Below are positions 19,632 to 28,100 of a stretch of 54,196 nucleotides of DNA, piece after piece. A model generated the notes under the pieces. The model was not told the origin of the DNA. It was given only the letters and a program-made list of their open reading frames with translations, and did no database searches. The stretch is from a virus, in IMG/VR virus record IMGVR_UViG_3300049595_003884, positions 1 to 54,196 of that record; one strand, 5' to 3'. Position numbers and translations under genes: made by a program. How positions within the stretch are numbered: position 1 is the stretch's first letter; the number at the start of each line of letters is the position of its first letter.

Positions 19632-20084
19632 TTACTTACTTAAATCAAATTCCAAATAATCGTAACTTAATTCATTGTTTGAAAAAATGTCAGTCAATTC
19701 GCGAAGAACATCTTTCAAAAATGGTCTTACGTCAACCGTATAACGAACTTTAGGCGGAAACTTTTTTCCATCAAAAATTCTCTGACAAATTGTCTGTTCT
19801 CCAACCTTTACATAGAGGTTGAAAATTTCAGGTCCTTCAGTGAATGAAGTCTCCATAATCTTTGGGTCGTGAATAATAGATTCTTTGTTATCCATCATGT
19901 AGATAACCGTCTTCATCTTAAGATAATAGTCAAGCTCTTCTTTGAGTCCTTTAATGTATTCATACAACTCAACTGAGTTTTTAGCTTTCGGGTTATACCC
20001 TCTTACATTAAAGAATCTTTGAACGACGATGTTGTCGTTTAAGGTAAGCAAAAATTCCATCTTAGTGCTGTCTTGCTCTTTCAT
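19632..20084 (-). CDS. Unknown protein with internal duplication, in replication operon (150 aa)
   Basis: No family recognised. The two halves resemble each other: NIVVQRFFNVRGYNPKAKNS in the first half (about residues 18-37) aligns with QTICQRIFDGKKFPPKVRYT in the second (about 97-116), both followed by a hydrophobic helix ending in a leucine-rich KxLxxEL-like segment. This points to a tandem duplication of a small alpha/beta domain of about 65-70 residues. The gene lies between the 2OG oxygenase and the helicase on the same strand with short gaps (30 and 34 bases), so it is probably expressed with replication proteins and could be a replication accessory factor. That role is inferred from position alone. 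Confidence 0.6.
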   Translation of the reverse strand: MKEQDSTKMEFLLTLNDNIVVQRFFNVRGYNPKAKNSVELYEYIKGLKEELDYYLKMKTVIYMMDNKESIIHDPKIMETSFTEGPEIFNLYVKVGEQTICQRIFDGKKFPPKVRYTVDVRPFLKDVLRELTDIFSNNELSYDYLEFDLSK

Positions 20085-20114
20085 AGTTTTAATTTTTGTT
20101 TGTGTTTCGTTTTT

Positions 20115-20855
20115 CTATTTAAAAATATTGTTATTGTTTTTTGTTATTCCTAAGTCTTCATCCTTATAGAATATGACGCTATGTCCTTGTTTTACTTCTT
20201 CATCAGTAAAATAATACAACGCTAATGAATATCTTGACACATCATCAGGTGTGTTTAATGGTATTGGATGTCCGTGAGGTGCGTCTTCAATAGAAAAAAT
20301 AACTGCTCTATTGAATATAGGTTCTACCTCAATTTCTTTCTTCCAAGGGACCCCTCCCCATAGTTCTAAATTTCCTTCCCATTCTTTTTTCCAATTTTCA
20401 TTTAAATAAAGTAATAGGTTTAAGTTTCTTTTCCATTTTTTTCCAGGATGTTCATTATAATCTATATGAACAGAAAGCTTTCCACCTTTTTTTATTTTAT
20501 GGATTCCTCCTCCCAACATTATTGGGTCTCTATATAACTTTTCAAATCCTGTTAAATCTTCTAAAAACTTTATGAATTTATCTGAATTCATATATTCAGT
20601 AACCATATTGGTAATTGGAAGTTTTTGAGAGAATTCTGTCATATCTGTATTATCTGTAGGATAAAACAACTTATTAACTTCAAATTTTTCAACCCATTCT
20701 AGTTGATTGGTATACCATTCATCATGTTTTTTTATTTCGTTTAAGCATGATTGTAATAAAAATTCAGGTAAAAAATTGTCAATTACAATATATGGGAAAG
20801 GTTTTGCGGTTCTGTATTGAACTTTAAACTTTTCAGATATGGAATAATCAATCAT
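20115..20855 (-). CDS. 2-oxoglutarate/Fe(II)-dependent oxygenase (246 aa)
   Basis: Carries the iron-binding triad of the 2OG-Fe(II) oxygenase superfamily: H130-x-D132 in SVHIDYNEHP, a distal histidine in DAPHGHPIPL (H194) and R208 in VSRYSLALYYF, which would bind the 2-oxoglutarate carboxylate. The N-terminus (FPYIVIDNFLPEFLL) is the typical opening of prolyl-hydroxylase-like phage members, and GNLELWGG precedes the distal motif. Its start overlaps the RNase H stop by 4 bases (ATGA), so it is translationally coupled. Substrates in phages include proteins and nucleic acids; the location among replication genes makes a nucleotide or DNA modification role possible but unproven. Lysine-rich segments are frequent. 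Confidence 0.85.
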   Translation of the reverse strand: MIDYSISEKFKVQYRTAKPFPYIVIDNFLPEFLLQSCLNEIKKHDEWYTNQLEWVEKFEVNKLFYPTDNTDMTEFSQKLPITNMVTEYMNSDKFIKFLEDLTGFEKLYRDPIMLGGGIHKIKKGGKLSVHIDYNEHPGKKWKRNLNLLLYLNENWKKEWEGNLELWGGVPWKKEIEVEPIFNRAVIFSIEDAPHGHPIPLNTPDDVSRYSLALYYFTDEEVKQGHSVIFYKDEDLGITKNNNNIFK

Positions 20856-21844
20856 AGTTTTCGTTTTTCTTTTCTTGTTAATTTCATGAAAGGTTTAAGG
20901 AAGTTTACCCAAGCCTCATCATTCTTAGGTAGATAATTAAAGAGACCGTCTTCCATCATCAGTCTCATTAAATTCTTATATCCTCTGTCGGTGGGGTCAA
21001 TTGTATCGGTGTGAATTTGTTCTACCAATTGTTTACCCTCATCTGTGATTAGAGGTTCGTGAAGGTTAACAATTTTGGAATTTATTCTGTAGAACTCTTC
21101 TCCAAGTATACCGCTTTTTGTCTTACCAGTCAAAATATTTGATAAACTTTTAATAGGTTTCTTTTGCGGGATATTTTGGGCATTATCCAATAATTCTTCG
21201 ACACTGCAGGATTTTTCCAACATTTGTGGGAATAATTTAACAAGGGTTTTTTCACCCAAACCCTCGATACCATCAATGTTATCTGATTTGTCTCCTGTAA
21301 AGATTTTACACACGGTTACATTCTGATGAGGAATGTCTACTTTGTTAATTGAAATCTTGTCACCGTTTTTGAAATATTGTTTGTGAATTGGAGAATAGAT
21401 GGTAACCCTTTCTGATATCAATTGGGTTAAGTCTTTGTCTGCAGAAAATATAATAATCTTTTCTTCTGTGGCTATCTTACAATAGTGAGCGATAAGGTCA
21501 TCGGCTTCATTGTTTATCATCTCAACTTGTCGCACGAACACCTCCTCCAAATACGTCTTCACTCTTGCCTTTTGTTGCAAGTAAGACTCGTATTTGTATT
21601 CATTCATATCCTGTCTCCGGTTTCCCTTATACTGAGGATATATTGCTTTTCTAATTGAGGAATTGGAATCTCCGTCCCAAAAGACTACGACTTTGTCGTG
21701 GTTGTGTTCATCCAAGAATCGGCGAAGAGTATTAATAAAATGATAAACACCCCCAACGTGAGCCCCATCATTATAAAGTTCTTTAACACCGTGAAAGCCA
21801 ATCTTAAAAAGGTTATCACCATCTACCAATAAAGTTTTAGACAC
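20852..21844 (-). CDS. rnh: 5'-3' exonuclease / RNase H of the T4 Rnh (FEN-like) type
   Basis: Removes RNA primers and 5' flaps during lagging-strand synthesis. The PIN/FEN active-site acidic residues are visible: D8 in LLVDGDNLF, D57 in VVFWDGDS, E113 with D115 and D116 in NNEADDLIAH, D136 and D138 in FSADKDLTQL, and the pair in GDKSDNIDGI (D185, D188). The last is followed by GLGEKTLVKL, a helix-hairpin-helix DNA-binding element. RKAIYPQYKGNR matches the helical arch region. Length 330 versus 305 in T4. It lies 19 bases after the UvsX stop and overlaps the oxygenase gene by 4 bases. Confidence 0.88.
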   Translation of the reverse strand: MSKTLLVDGDNLFKIGFHGVKELYNDGAHVGGVYHFINTLRRFLDEHNHDKVVVFWDGDSNSSIRKAIYPQYKGNRRQDMNEYKYESYLQQKARVKTYLEEVFVRQVEMINNEADDLIAHYCKIATEEKIIIFSADKDLTQLISERVTIYSPIHKQYFKNGDKISINKVDIPHQNVTVCKIFTGDKSDNIDGIEGLGEKTLVKLFPQMLEKSCSVEELLDNAQNIPQKKPIKSLSNILTGKTKSGILGEEFYRINSKIVNLHEPLITDEGKQLVEQIHTDTIDPTDRGYKNLMRLMMEDGLFNYLPKNDEAWVNFLKPFMKLTRKEKRKL

Positions 21845-21863
21845 ATAGTTTATTTAAAGGTTA

Positions 21864-22892
21864 CTAATCTTCTCTTTCTTCTTTCAAGTCAAAGTCACCG
21901 TCTGTTCCGATAATATCTTTCCAATATTCAGCATACTCCTTCTTGTATTTTTCAATTGAAGCTTTCTCCTCAGACGCTTCTTTTCCTGCCAAGAACCCGT
22001 GTGGTGTAACGATGATTCTACCATCATCAAATCCTAATCCATTGATGTGATTCTTCAACACAGATACTTTACTTCTTACTGCAAACTTAACACTTCTTTT
22101 GTCTTTAGTCGCAGTAATCTTAGTTGTTCCAGCACCCTTTTGATTACCAAATAAGAATACCAATGATGAGTTTAACCATACAGCGTTTCCACCTTTAGCC
22201 ATAATCTTTGGTTGACCAAATGGATTATCAGGTAATTCAACCCAAGGTTGATTGATGATAATCAAAGTATTTTCCCATTTAGAATCTGACTTTCTTGAAC
22301 CAGAAATTCTTTGGTTGATACCCATACCAATTTTGTCTGACAATACAGATGCGTTGTGTTGCTTACCACCCTTACCATCATATGTCATCTTACAAGGCAC
22401 AGACCCTACAGAATCCCATATAAAACATAAGCTTGGTGATTGTATCCCATCTTCATCTTCGTAGTCTAATTCACCCTTCTGTTGAGCATCTAACAAAGAG
22501 TTGATGTAGTCGGTAATTTGTTCGATATAATTGAAGTTATTATTGAAGATGAAAAATCCACCCCAATCCATTTCTCCTGTTTCTTCGTCAACAATTTCCT
22601 CACATTCAAAACCCATAAGTTTTGCGTGGTCGAATGACCATTTCTGTTCTGTGATAATAAACACAGGAAGAATCTTTTTCTTTTGACAGTCAACAGCCGC
22701 TTTGATTGCCGCAGTTGTCTTACCTGTATCTGAGTGACCCAAGAACATATTCAAATGTCCAACGGCAGGACCAGGAAGTCCAACGGCATCTAAAAAATCT
22801 TCACCAAGGTCAAGGAACCTTTGAGGTTTATATTTTGCTGAAGTTGAGAACTTCTCTTTTACTTGATTGAAATTAGTCTTCTTGATTGCCAT
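21864..22892 (-). CDS. uvsX: RecA-like recombinase, UvsX type
   Basis: Strand-exchange ATPase for recombination-dependent replication and repair. Walker A is GHSDTGKTT (52-60), preceded by VGHLNMFL; the catalytic glutamate follows in FIITEQKWSFDHAKLMGF; Walker B is SLCFIWDSVGSV; and a later ISGSRKSDSKWENTLIIINQ segment corresponds to the L1/L2 DNA-binding region and its beta strand. The length (342) is slightly below T4 UvsX (391), and the C-terminus is acidic (DFDLKEERED). The start overlaps the end of the 101-residue gene by 20 bases. SSB, RNase H and helicase are neighbours, as in a compact T4-like replication module. Confidence 0.88.
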   Translation of the reverse strand: MAIKKTNFNQVKEKFSTSAKYKPQRFLDLGEDFLDAVGLPGPAVGHLNMFLGHSDTGKTTAAIKAAVDCQKKKILPVFIITEQKWSFDHAKLMGFECEEIVDEETGEMDWGGFFIFNNNFNYIEQITDYINSLLDAQQKGELDYEDEDGIQSPSLCFIWDSVGSVPCKMTYDGKGGKQHNASVLSDKIGMGINQRISGSRKSDSKWENTLIIINQPWVELPDNPFGQPKIMAKGGNAVWLNSSLVFLFGNQKGAGTTKITATKDKRSVKFAVRSKVSVLKNHINGLGFDDGRIIVTPHGFLAGKEASEEKASIEKYKKEYAEYWKDIIGTDGDFDLKEERED

Positions 22893-23178
22893 TTAATATT
22901 CTTTTGATACTGGGTAATTTATTTGTTTTGTTTCGGTTGTAAAACATTGTGTCCTCTTCATATAATTCTCCAATCTCGTCCTCATGAAAGGTAATCAACT
23001 TTATTAGCATGTCATCCTCATCGTCGGTTTCTTCTCTCAACATACCAAACAAAACAGTATCACCCACTTGTTTGTTTCTACCCGAAAAATAATTTTTGTC
23101 TTTTAACTGACTGAAAAACTCGAAAGACAATGTTTTATTGTCTCTGATTTGTAATTCAATTTCTTCTTTGAAAGTCAT
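22873..23178 (-). CDS. Small acidic protein between SSB and UvsX (101 aa)
   Basis: No family recognised. The start at 23178 (MTFKEEIELQIRDNK) is chosen over a GTG at 23214 because the latter lies inside the SSB terminator hairpin. The protein is acidic in its middle (EETDDEDDMLIKL, EDEIGELYEED) and basic at the end (NKLPSIKRILNG). It overlaps the UvsX start by 20 bases. The position between gp32-like SSB and UvsX is where T4-type phages may encode a recombination mediator such as UvsY, and the size (T4 UvsY is 137 residues) is not far off, but no UvsY sequence pattern is visible, so this is only a positional guess. Confidence 0.55.
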   Translation of the reverse strand: MTFKEEIELQIRDNKTLSFEFFSQLKDKNYFSGRNKQVGDTVLFGMLREETDDEDDMLIKLITFHEDEIGELYEEDTMFYNRNKTNKLPSIKRILNGNQED

Positions 23179-23192
23179 ATTAATAATAATAA

Positions 23193-23219
23193 AATGGGTG
23201 GGGACGAGCCCCACCCGTT
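23193..23219 (-). terminator. Terminator after the SSB gene
   Basis: Perfect 8 bp GC-rich stem: plus-strand gggtgggg (23196-23203), loop acgag, ccccaccc (23209-23216). On the sense (minus) strand it follows the SSB stop and is followed by ATTTTATTATTATTA, a T-rich tract. Confidence 0.85.
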
Positions 23220-23224
23220 ATAAA

Positions 23225-24082
23225 TTAGAATGGTAAGTCTGTGTCAACTTCTGAGTTTTCCTGTGGGTCAGCCATCTTTTCTTTAGATTTGCTACCACCA
23301 CCAACTGTAGTAGTTTCAACAGATGAGTCACCATAAACGTAACCACCTTTTTCACTATCCCACTTTGGAGTTTCTCCACGAGCGATTGCTTCAAGATACT
23401 CTACAGGTTTTTTAGAATAAACATCAGTCCAAGATAATTCATCTTTAACCCAAGCATCTGCTTGTTCTTTTTCTTCGTGAACTGCTGTTGGGTCATCATA
23501 CATGATTGTTGATACACTTGTGTATTCTTTACCTGCAGGTGTTTTCGATTTGGTTAACTCGATGATAAGGTCACGTCCTTTTTCAGCGTCAGTGATATCA
23601 CCTTTGTTTCTCCAAATTGGAATGATTTTATCTAAGATACCATCATTCTTATAATTGTGTTTAAATCTCCAAAACTTTGGACCATCTTCTTCGTGGTCTC
23701 TATCGATTACTTTTACAATATAGAACTTACGAGACTTATATTGTTTCGCTAATTCTTTGTCAGATTCTTTACCTGTTGACATTAACTCTTCGTAAACCTC
23801 ATTTAAAGGTGAACGTTCGTTGTCATTTTTTCCTGGGTCATAGAACTTTTGCCATTGACCACCTACTTGGATTTCGTGATACCAAGCTTCTTTAAATGGT
23901 GATGAACCATCTTGAGTAGGAAGGATTCTTACTCTTCTTTGTCCTGATTTCTCTTTATCACCAAGGATTAAAGCGAAATACTTTTTCATTCTTTCGTCTT
24001 GCGACATTTTACTTTGGGCCCCGCCCGATGCGTTTTGTGATTTCTCATACTGTGCCAATACGGCGTCTAATACATTACTCAT
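23225..24082 (-). CDS. 32: Single-stranded DNA-binding protein, gp32-like
   Basis: Coats single-stranded DNA and organises replication proteins. The length (285) is near T4 gp32 (301). An N-terminal basic and polar segment (AQYEKSQNASGGAQSKMSQD) precedes an OB-fold core with KYFALILGD, VRILPTQDG, EAWYHEIQVGGQW and FYIVKVIDRDHEEDGPKFW; the DNA-facing aromatic pattern is that of gp32. The C-terminal tail is glycine/serine-rich and then acidic, ending in DTDLPF, the type of tip by which SSBs bind partners. The zinc cysteines of T4 gp32 are not evident. It is followed by a strong terminator and has a promoter-like box 31 bases upstream, consistent with high, separate expression. Confidence 0.8.
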   Translation of the reverse strand: MSNVLDAVLAQYEKSQNASGGAQSKMSQDERMKKYFALILGDKEKSGQRRVRILPTQDGSSPFKEAWYHEIQVGGQWQKFYDPGKNDNERSPLNEVYEELMSTGKESDKELAKQYKSRKFYIVKVIDRDHEEDGPKFWRFKHNYKNDGILDKIIPIWRNKGDITDAEKGRDLIIELTKSKTPAGKEYTSVSTIMYDDPTAVHEEKEQADAWVKDELSWTDVYSKKPVEYLEAIARGETPKWDSEKGGYVYGDSSVETTTVGGGSKSKEKMADPQENSEVDTDLPF

Positions 24083-24113
24083 TTTTTAAATAATTAAAGT
24101 GTTTAAATTGAAT

Positions 24114-24121
24114 TATAAATA
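24114..24121 (-). promoter_or_regulatory. TATTTATA box, 31-base spacing
   Basis: Sense CTATATTTATAATTC, 31 bases before the SSB start and just downstream of the terminator of the preceding gene. Probable promoter. Confidence 0.55.
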
Positions 24122-24149
24122 TAGTTGAAGATGACCCTTATGTCAAATA

Positions 24150-24176
24150 AAAAAGGTCATCTTTCGATGACCTTCT
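24150..24176 (-). terminator. Terminator after the 218-residue gene
   Basis: Perfect 9 bp stem: plus-strand aaggtcatc (24153-24161), loop tttc, gatgacctt (24166-24174). The sense strand reads AAGGTCATC, GAAA, GATGACCTT followed by TTTTATTTG. A GAAA tetraloop and T-run make this a classical intrinsic terminator, ending the hub-side operon before the SSB promoter. Confidence 0.88.
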
Positions 24177-24183
24177 AAATTTT

Positions 24184-24840
24184 TTAAGATGGTTCTTGTC
24201 CCGGTTGGAACGAGGTCCTAATATCTGTTGGATTGATGTCCTCAACTTCATCTGAAGTTAAAACATAATCTTTTTTACCTGTCTTTTCCATTTCAATTTT
24301 TTTGTCATCAAAGAAGTCTGATAACTTTTGATTGAACGGATATGAATCATAAGTTCTTAATTCTAATTTTTCTTGTGGAGTTTTCTCTCTATACTTCTCA
24401 ATCTTATTTTCGATAGTATTGAGTCTATTCATTAGAGCATCCATCTCAGATAATTTTGCCTCTAACTTTGAAATTTGTCCGAAAAGGTTATTAAAATATT
24501 CATCTTGTTTTTTCTCAATATTCTTTTGAGAAGTCACAAGGTCAGTAATTTCTAACTCTTCAGTTCCGTCTCCTTCTTCTCCTTCAACAGATTCACCTTC
24601 AGCATCTAATTTCTCTACATCGGGGTCGTTCTCGATATCGATTTTTTCAGGAGCCGCAGGAGCTGCTGGTGCGTCAGGAGCTGCAGGAGCACCTTCACCC
24701 GCACCAGTTGGTGGGATTGCCGCAGTCACTTCATCAGCAACAGCATCTGTTGGTGGTAATGGAGCTTCTTGCTCACTTATGTATTTATTGATACTTTGGT
24801 ATCTTTTGATTTCACTTAGAATCTTTTTATCTAAACTCAT
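24184..24840 (-). CDS. Acidic proline/alanine-rich coiled-coil protein (218 aa)
   Basis: No family recognised. Order of regions: a short basic N-terminus with INKYISEQE, a proline/alanine-rich linker (about residues 25-65, for example GAPAAPDAPAAPAAPE), a highly acidic stretch (EGESVEGEEGDGTEELEITD), a coiled coil of about 50 residues (KNIEKKQDEYFNNLFGQISK to NTIENKIEKY), and a mixed C-terminal tail ending QPGQEPS. This composition resembles scaffold or internal head proteins, which are acidic and helical, but no head genes are nearby. A 4-base gap from the 74-residue gene and a strong terminator downstream show it ends an operon. Confidence 0.6.
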   Translation of the reverse strand: MSLDKKILSEIKRYQSINKYISEQEAPLPPTDAVADEVTAAIPPTGAGEGAPAAPDAPAAPAAPEKIDIENDPDVEKLDAEGESVEGEEGDGTEELEITDLVTSQKNIEKKQDEYFNNLFGQISKLEAKLSEMDALMNRLNTIENKIEKYREKTPQEKLELRTYDSYPFNQKLSDFFDDKKIEMEKTGKKDYVLTSDEVEDINPTDIRTSFQPGQEPS

Positions 24841-24844
24841 TTTA

Positions 24845-25069
24845 TTATCCGTTTAATAATTGTTTTATACCGTGTGCGGTCTCAACTTTAACTTTTCTGT
24901 TGGTGTATACTTGATGTCCCGCTCTTTCTATCAATCCATCTTTTTCTCTAACAACATAACATTCGCCTGTGTCTAAATCACAAACTTCTTTTGTTCCGTT
25001 ACCGTTGTCTTGTTCAGAAAATCTAACTGATTTTCCGAGATAGTTGTCTAAGGCTGATTTAATGTTCAT
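24845..25069 (-). CDS. Small unknown protein (74 aa)
   Basis: No family recognised. The sequence begins MNIKSALDNYLGKSVRFSEQ and has a CDLDTGECYVV segment with two cysteines, then a basic NRKVKVETAHGIKQLL end. The coding frame is supported by its close fit with the next gene (4 bases apart) and by an upstream TATTTATA box. It begins a short two-gene unit with the 218-residue protein. Function unknown. Confidence 0.55.
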   Translation of the reverse strand: MNIKSALDNYLGKSVRFSEQDNGNGTKEVCDLDTGECYVVREKDGLIERAGHQVYTNRKVKVETAHGIKQLLNG

Positions 25070-25084
25070 AAAAAATATGTTTAT

Positions 25085-25092
25085 TATAAATA
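25085..25092 (-). promoter_or_regulatory. TATTTATA box, 15-base spacing
   Basis: Sense TTATATTTATAATAAAC, 15 bases before the ATG of the 74-residue gene, in the gap after the hub gene stop. Probable promoter. Confidence 0.5.
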
Positions 25093-25108
25093 TAATGAAT
25101 TCGTTAAA

Positions 25109-28100
25109 TTACGTATATATATAGGTTAATGGTGGAGTTAAAGTAATATCAGATGTATTATTACTACTTCTAAGAACAATATTAACTTGAACACCAGGTA
25201 TGGCATTAGTTATAGTTGGAACTGAAAACTTAATTTTAGTTGTTCCAATTAATTGGATTGACCTTACGTCTACTGGTTGGTTATCAACAGTTATACTTGT
25301 CACAAATTCTAAGTTTGTTCCGTTTATCGTAATGATTGTTCCTGCAGTTGCGGAGGTTGGTGAATAAGATGAAACTGTTGTTGGTGGACAAGTTGGTGTC
25401 GGAGCTGGCGTATTTCCTTGACTTCGAGTTTCTTGTGGTTTTGGTGGTTCTTCTACAATAATTCCACCTTTTAATCCATTTTGTGCAGCATTCAATGCCG
25501 CAGCATTAAATAATGGAGTAAAATCTTTCACATATCTCTGTTTATCCTTTTCATAGTCTTCAGTTTTCATAGTGTCAACTGGAAAAGATGTTACATAATA
25601 TTTCAATAATCCTCCTTGGTCTTGTATTTCATTGATTCTCGGACTAATGATGTTTTTCATGTAGGTTAAATACGCATTTAAATCTTTGAATCTAGCCGCA
25701 GGTAATTTTTTGACTCCTCCTAAAGTTTTGGTGCTAACACAGAAGAAACTGTTTTGGATGAAGTTTTCTGTTTGTGAATAATTGTCTTTATCCAAAGTGA
25801 TAATACCAAAGTTGTTATCCCAACTTGAAAATTGTCCAGCATCTGAAAGACTCTTAGTGTATCCTCTAACATAAGTTATTATGTATATTATGGTTTGTAA
25901 AGCAACATTATTTGGTGCTGAGGCCTTAATTGCGTTTGCAAATTCTAATTGACTTATTTTTGTTTCTGTTCCTCCAGTTGTAACCCAAGAAATATATGAT
26001 GAATTCAAGTTTTCACTACATGTGTTTGGTTCTGACAAGGTATTCTCGTCAGCATCTTGAACAACATTATTAGCGATTGATTGTGTTGTGGTTCCTTTTG
26101 TAGTTGGTTGGTCTGTTTTGTTTACTACTAACGCCTCAATTTGGGTTAATAGATTTTGATTTATTGCTTGAATAAAATTGTCAATAGGCGGTAAATCATA
26201 AACACCTTGTCTAACACCTTCAAATTCTGTAATGAAGTTACCAGCACTTATCGTGTGTGATACACTTGTAATCATGTAAGGACCATTAAACATTGGAACG
26301 TGTCTCAAATTAAAATACATTGTTGGTTGAATCAAAGCATTACCTAACACAGTAACACTACAAGTATAACTTCTACCTTTATAGTAATTGTATAAACTCG
26401 CGTTCTGATTACCTACGGTTCTTGTATTTGTTTGATTAGCCATTTCAAGAACTGACTGAATCGATTCAGAGGTTGCCTTTCCATTGTCTTGTCCAACACT
26501 GAAAGATGAGAATATGTTTTGGTTTCTAATACCTATGTCAACATTGAATCCAACACATTTGTTAGAAATTGCATAATCTTTTTTTCCTGATTGGTTTTCA
26601 AGTAATGGAACTTCACTACTTCTTCTAAATTCAAATGAATCATCACCATATCCCGAAACAATATTTGGTAAATTCAAATGACCCGATGGTTTACCAACAT
26701 AGAAACAAACCATTTTTGGTCCTGACTTTCTATAGTCAACATTTCTAAATGTTCCCCAAAGGTTATCAGCAAATTCTAAAGACCCTTCAGGATTTGGAAC
26801 TGTCACCCCATCAACATCCTGAACGTTATAGAAATTTACATAGGCAGGTAAAGGCATCACCGTGAAATTATTCTTCATCAACATTCCACTTATTAATGTA
26901 TAAACAGACATACCCTCATTAAGATAATTCTTATTTAACATATTTTTAATGTCAAAGATGTCTAAGATGATTGTATCTCCGATGTTTCTTGATGCTCTAT
27001 CAAGGAATAAAATATCTTCGAAAAGGGTTTTTGTTTTGTAATCTGAACCAGCAACCCACTTGTCATTCAATGTTTTGAATACTTCGTAGGTCTCAACTTT
27101 ACCTTGCATACTCTGAACTTGGGAGTTGATTTGTGCTTCTGTTGGTTGATTTACATTCGGGAGTGCGGCTTTGAATCCTGCAATCAATTGATTCAACAAT
27201 AAATCTTGATACGTGTCAAGACCATTTAGGTAGGTGTTTAACTGACCTTTGAATGTGGATGCGTTTAGACTCGGGTTCAAAAGTTTCTGTGTCGCATACA
27301 TCTTGATTAGTTTTGAACACAGAGCAATGTTTTCAACCGTAAATCCAATATTATTATCAACAAAGAAATCTGTAATATAAGAACCACTATCTTTATACCT
27401 TAATCGGTCTATGGTTGAAAATCCAACTTCTTTCTCTAACGCTTTCCACTCATTTGGATATCTTTGTCTTGACTGGGCTAATGTAACAGTTCCACCTAAT
27501 GTTGGGACACTATTCAAGGTGTATGGTGTGAAATTTATTGGACTGATTACTCTTTGAACAGTATTCTGATAACTTACATAAGAATCAAATATTCTTCTAC
27601 TATAGTTTGACGGATTACCATTCCTAAGGATTACATCATACTGCATGAACCCTTTAATTTGAGAATTAAAGTTATCAAATTGTTTTGTTATTGTATCTTG
27701 GAAAAGTGTCTCCACTCTATTACTTGGAGCTGTTGGAAATACTGTCATCGTGCTCCTCATAAAACTTTGGAAATTTCTAAAGTTTGAATCCATCTGAATA
27801 ACAGTAGCATTTATCGTAGATTGATTTACTCTATATGATACGTTTGTGATAGGTTTACAATAATTCAAAAACTCTTGTTCCATTAAGTTAAGTGTCTTAG
27901 CATCGAACACCCCAAAAATCTCTTCAATTTTACTATAACCTTCAACAGGGTTTAAAAACATTGGAGACACAGATGAACCTGATGGAATAAAAGTCATGTA
28001 TTCGTCATATGATGGTTTTGTTATTTCATCTGAATTGAAGTATCCGTAGTTTGGTGCGGACCATAAACTTCTTACCGACCCATTATACATCGAAGGGTTG

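Noticed and set aside
23178-23214. Longer GTG start (23214) for the 101-residue protein
   Set aside because: The codons between 23214 and 23178 lie inside the SSB terminator hairpin; the ATG at 23178 avoids this.
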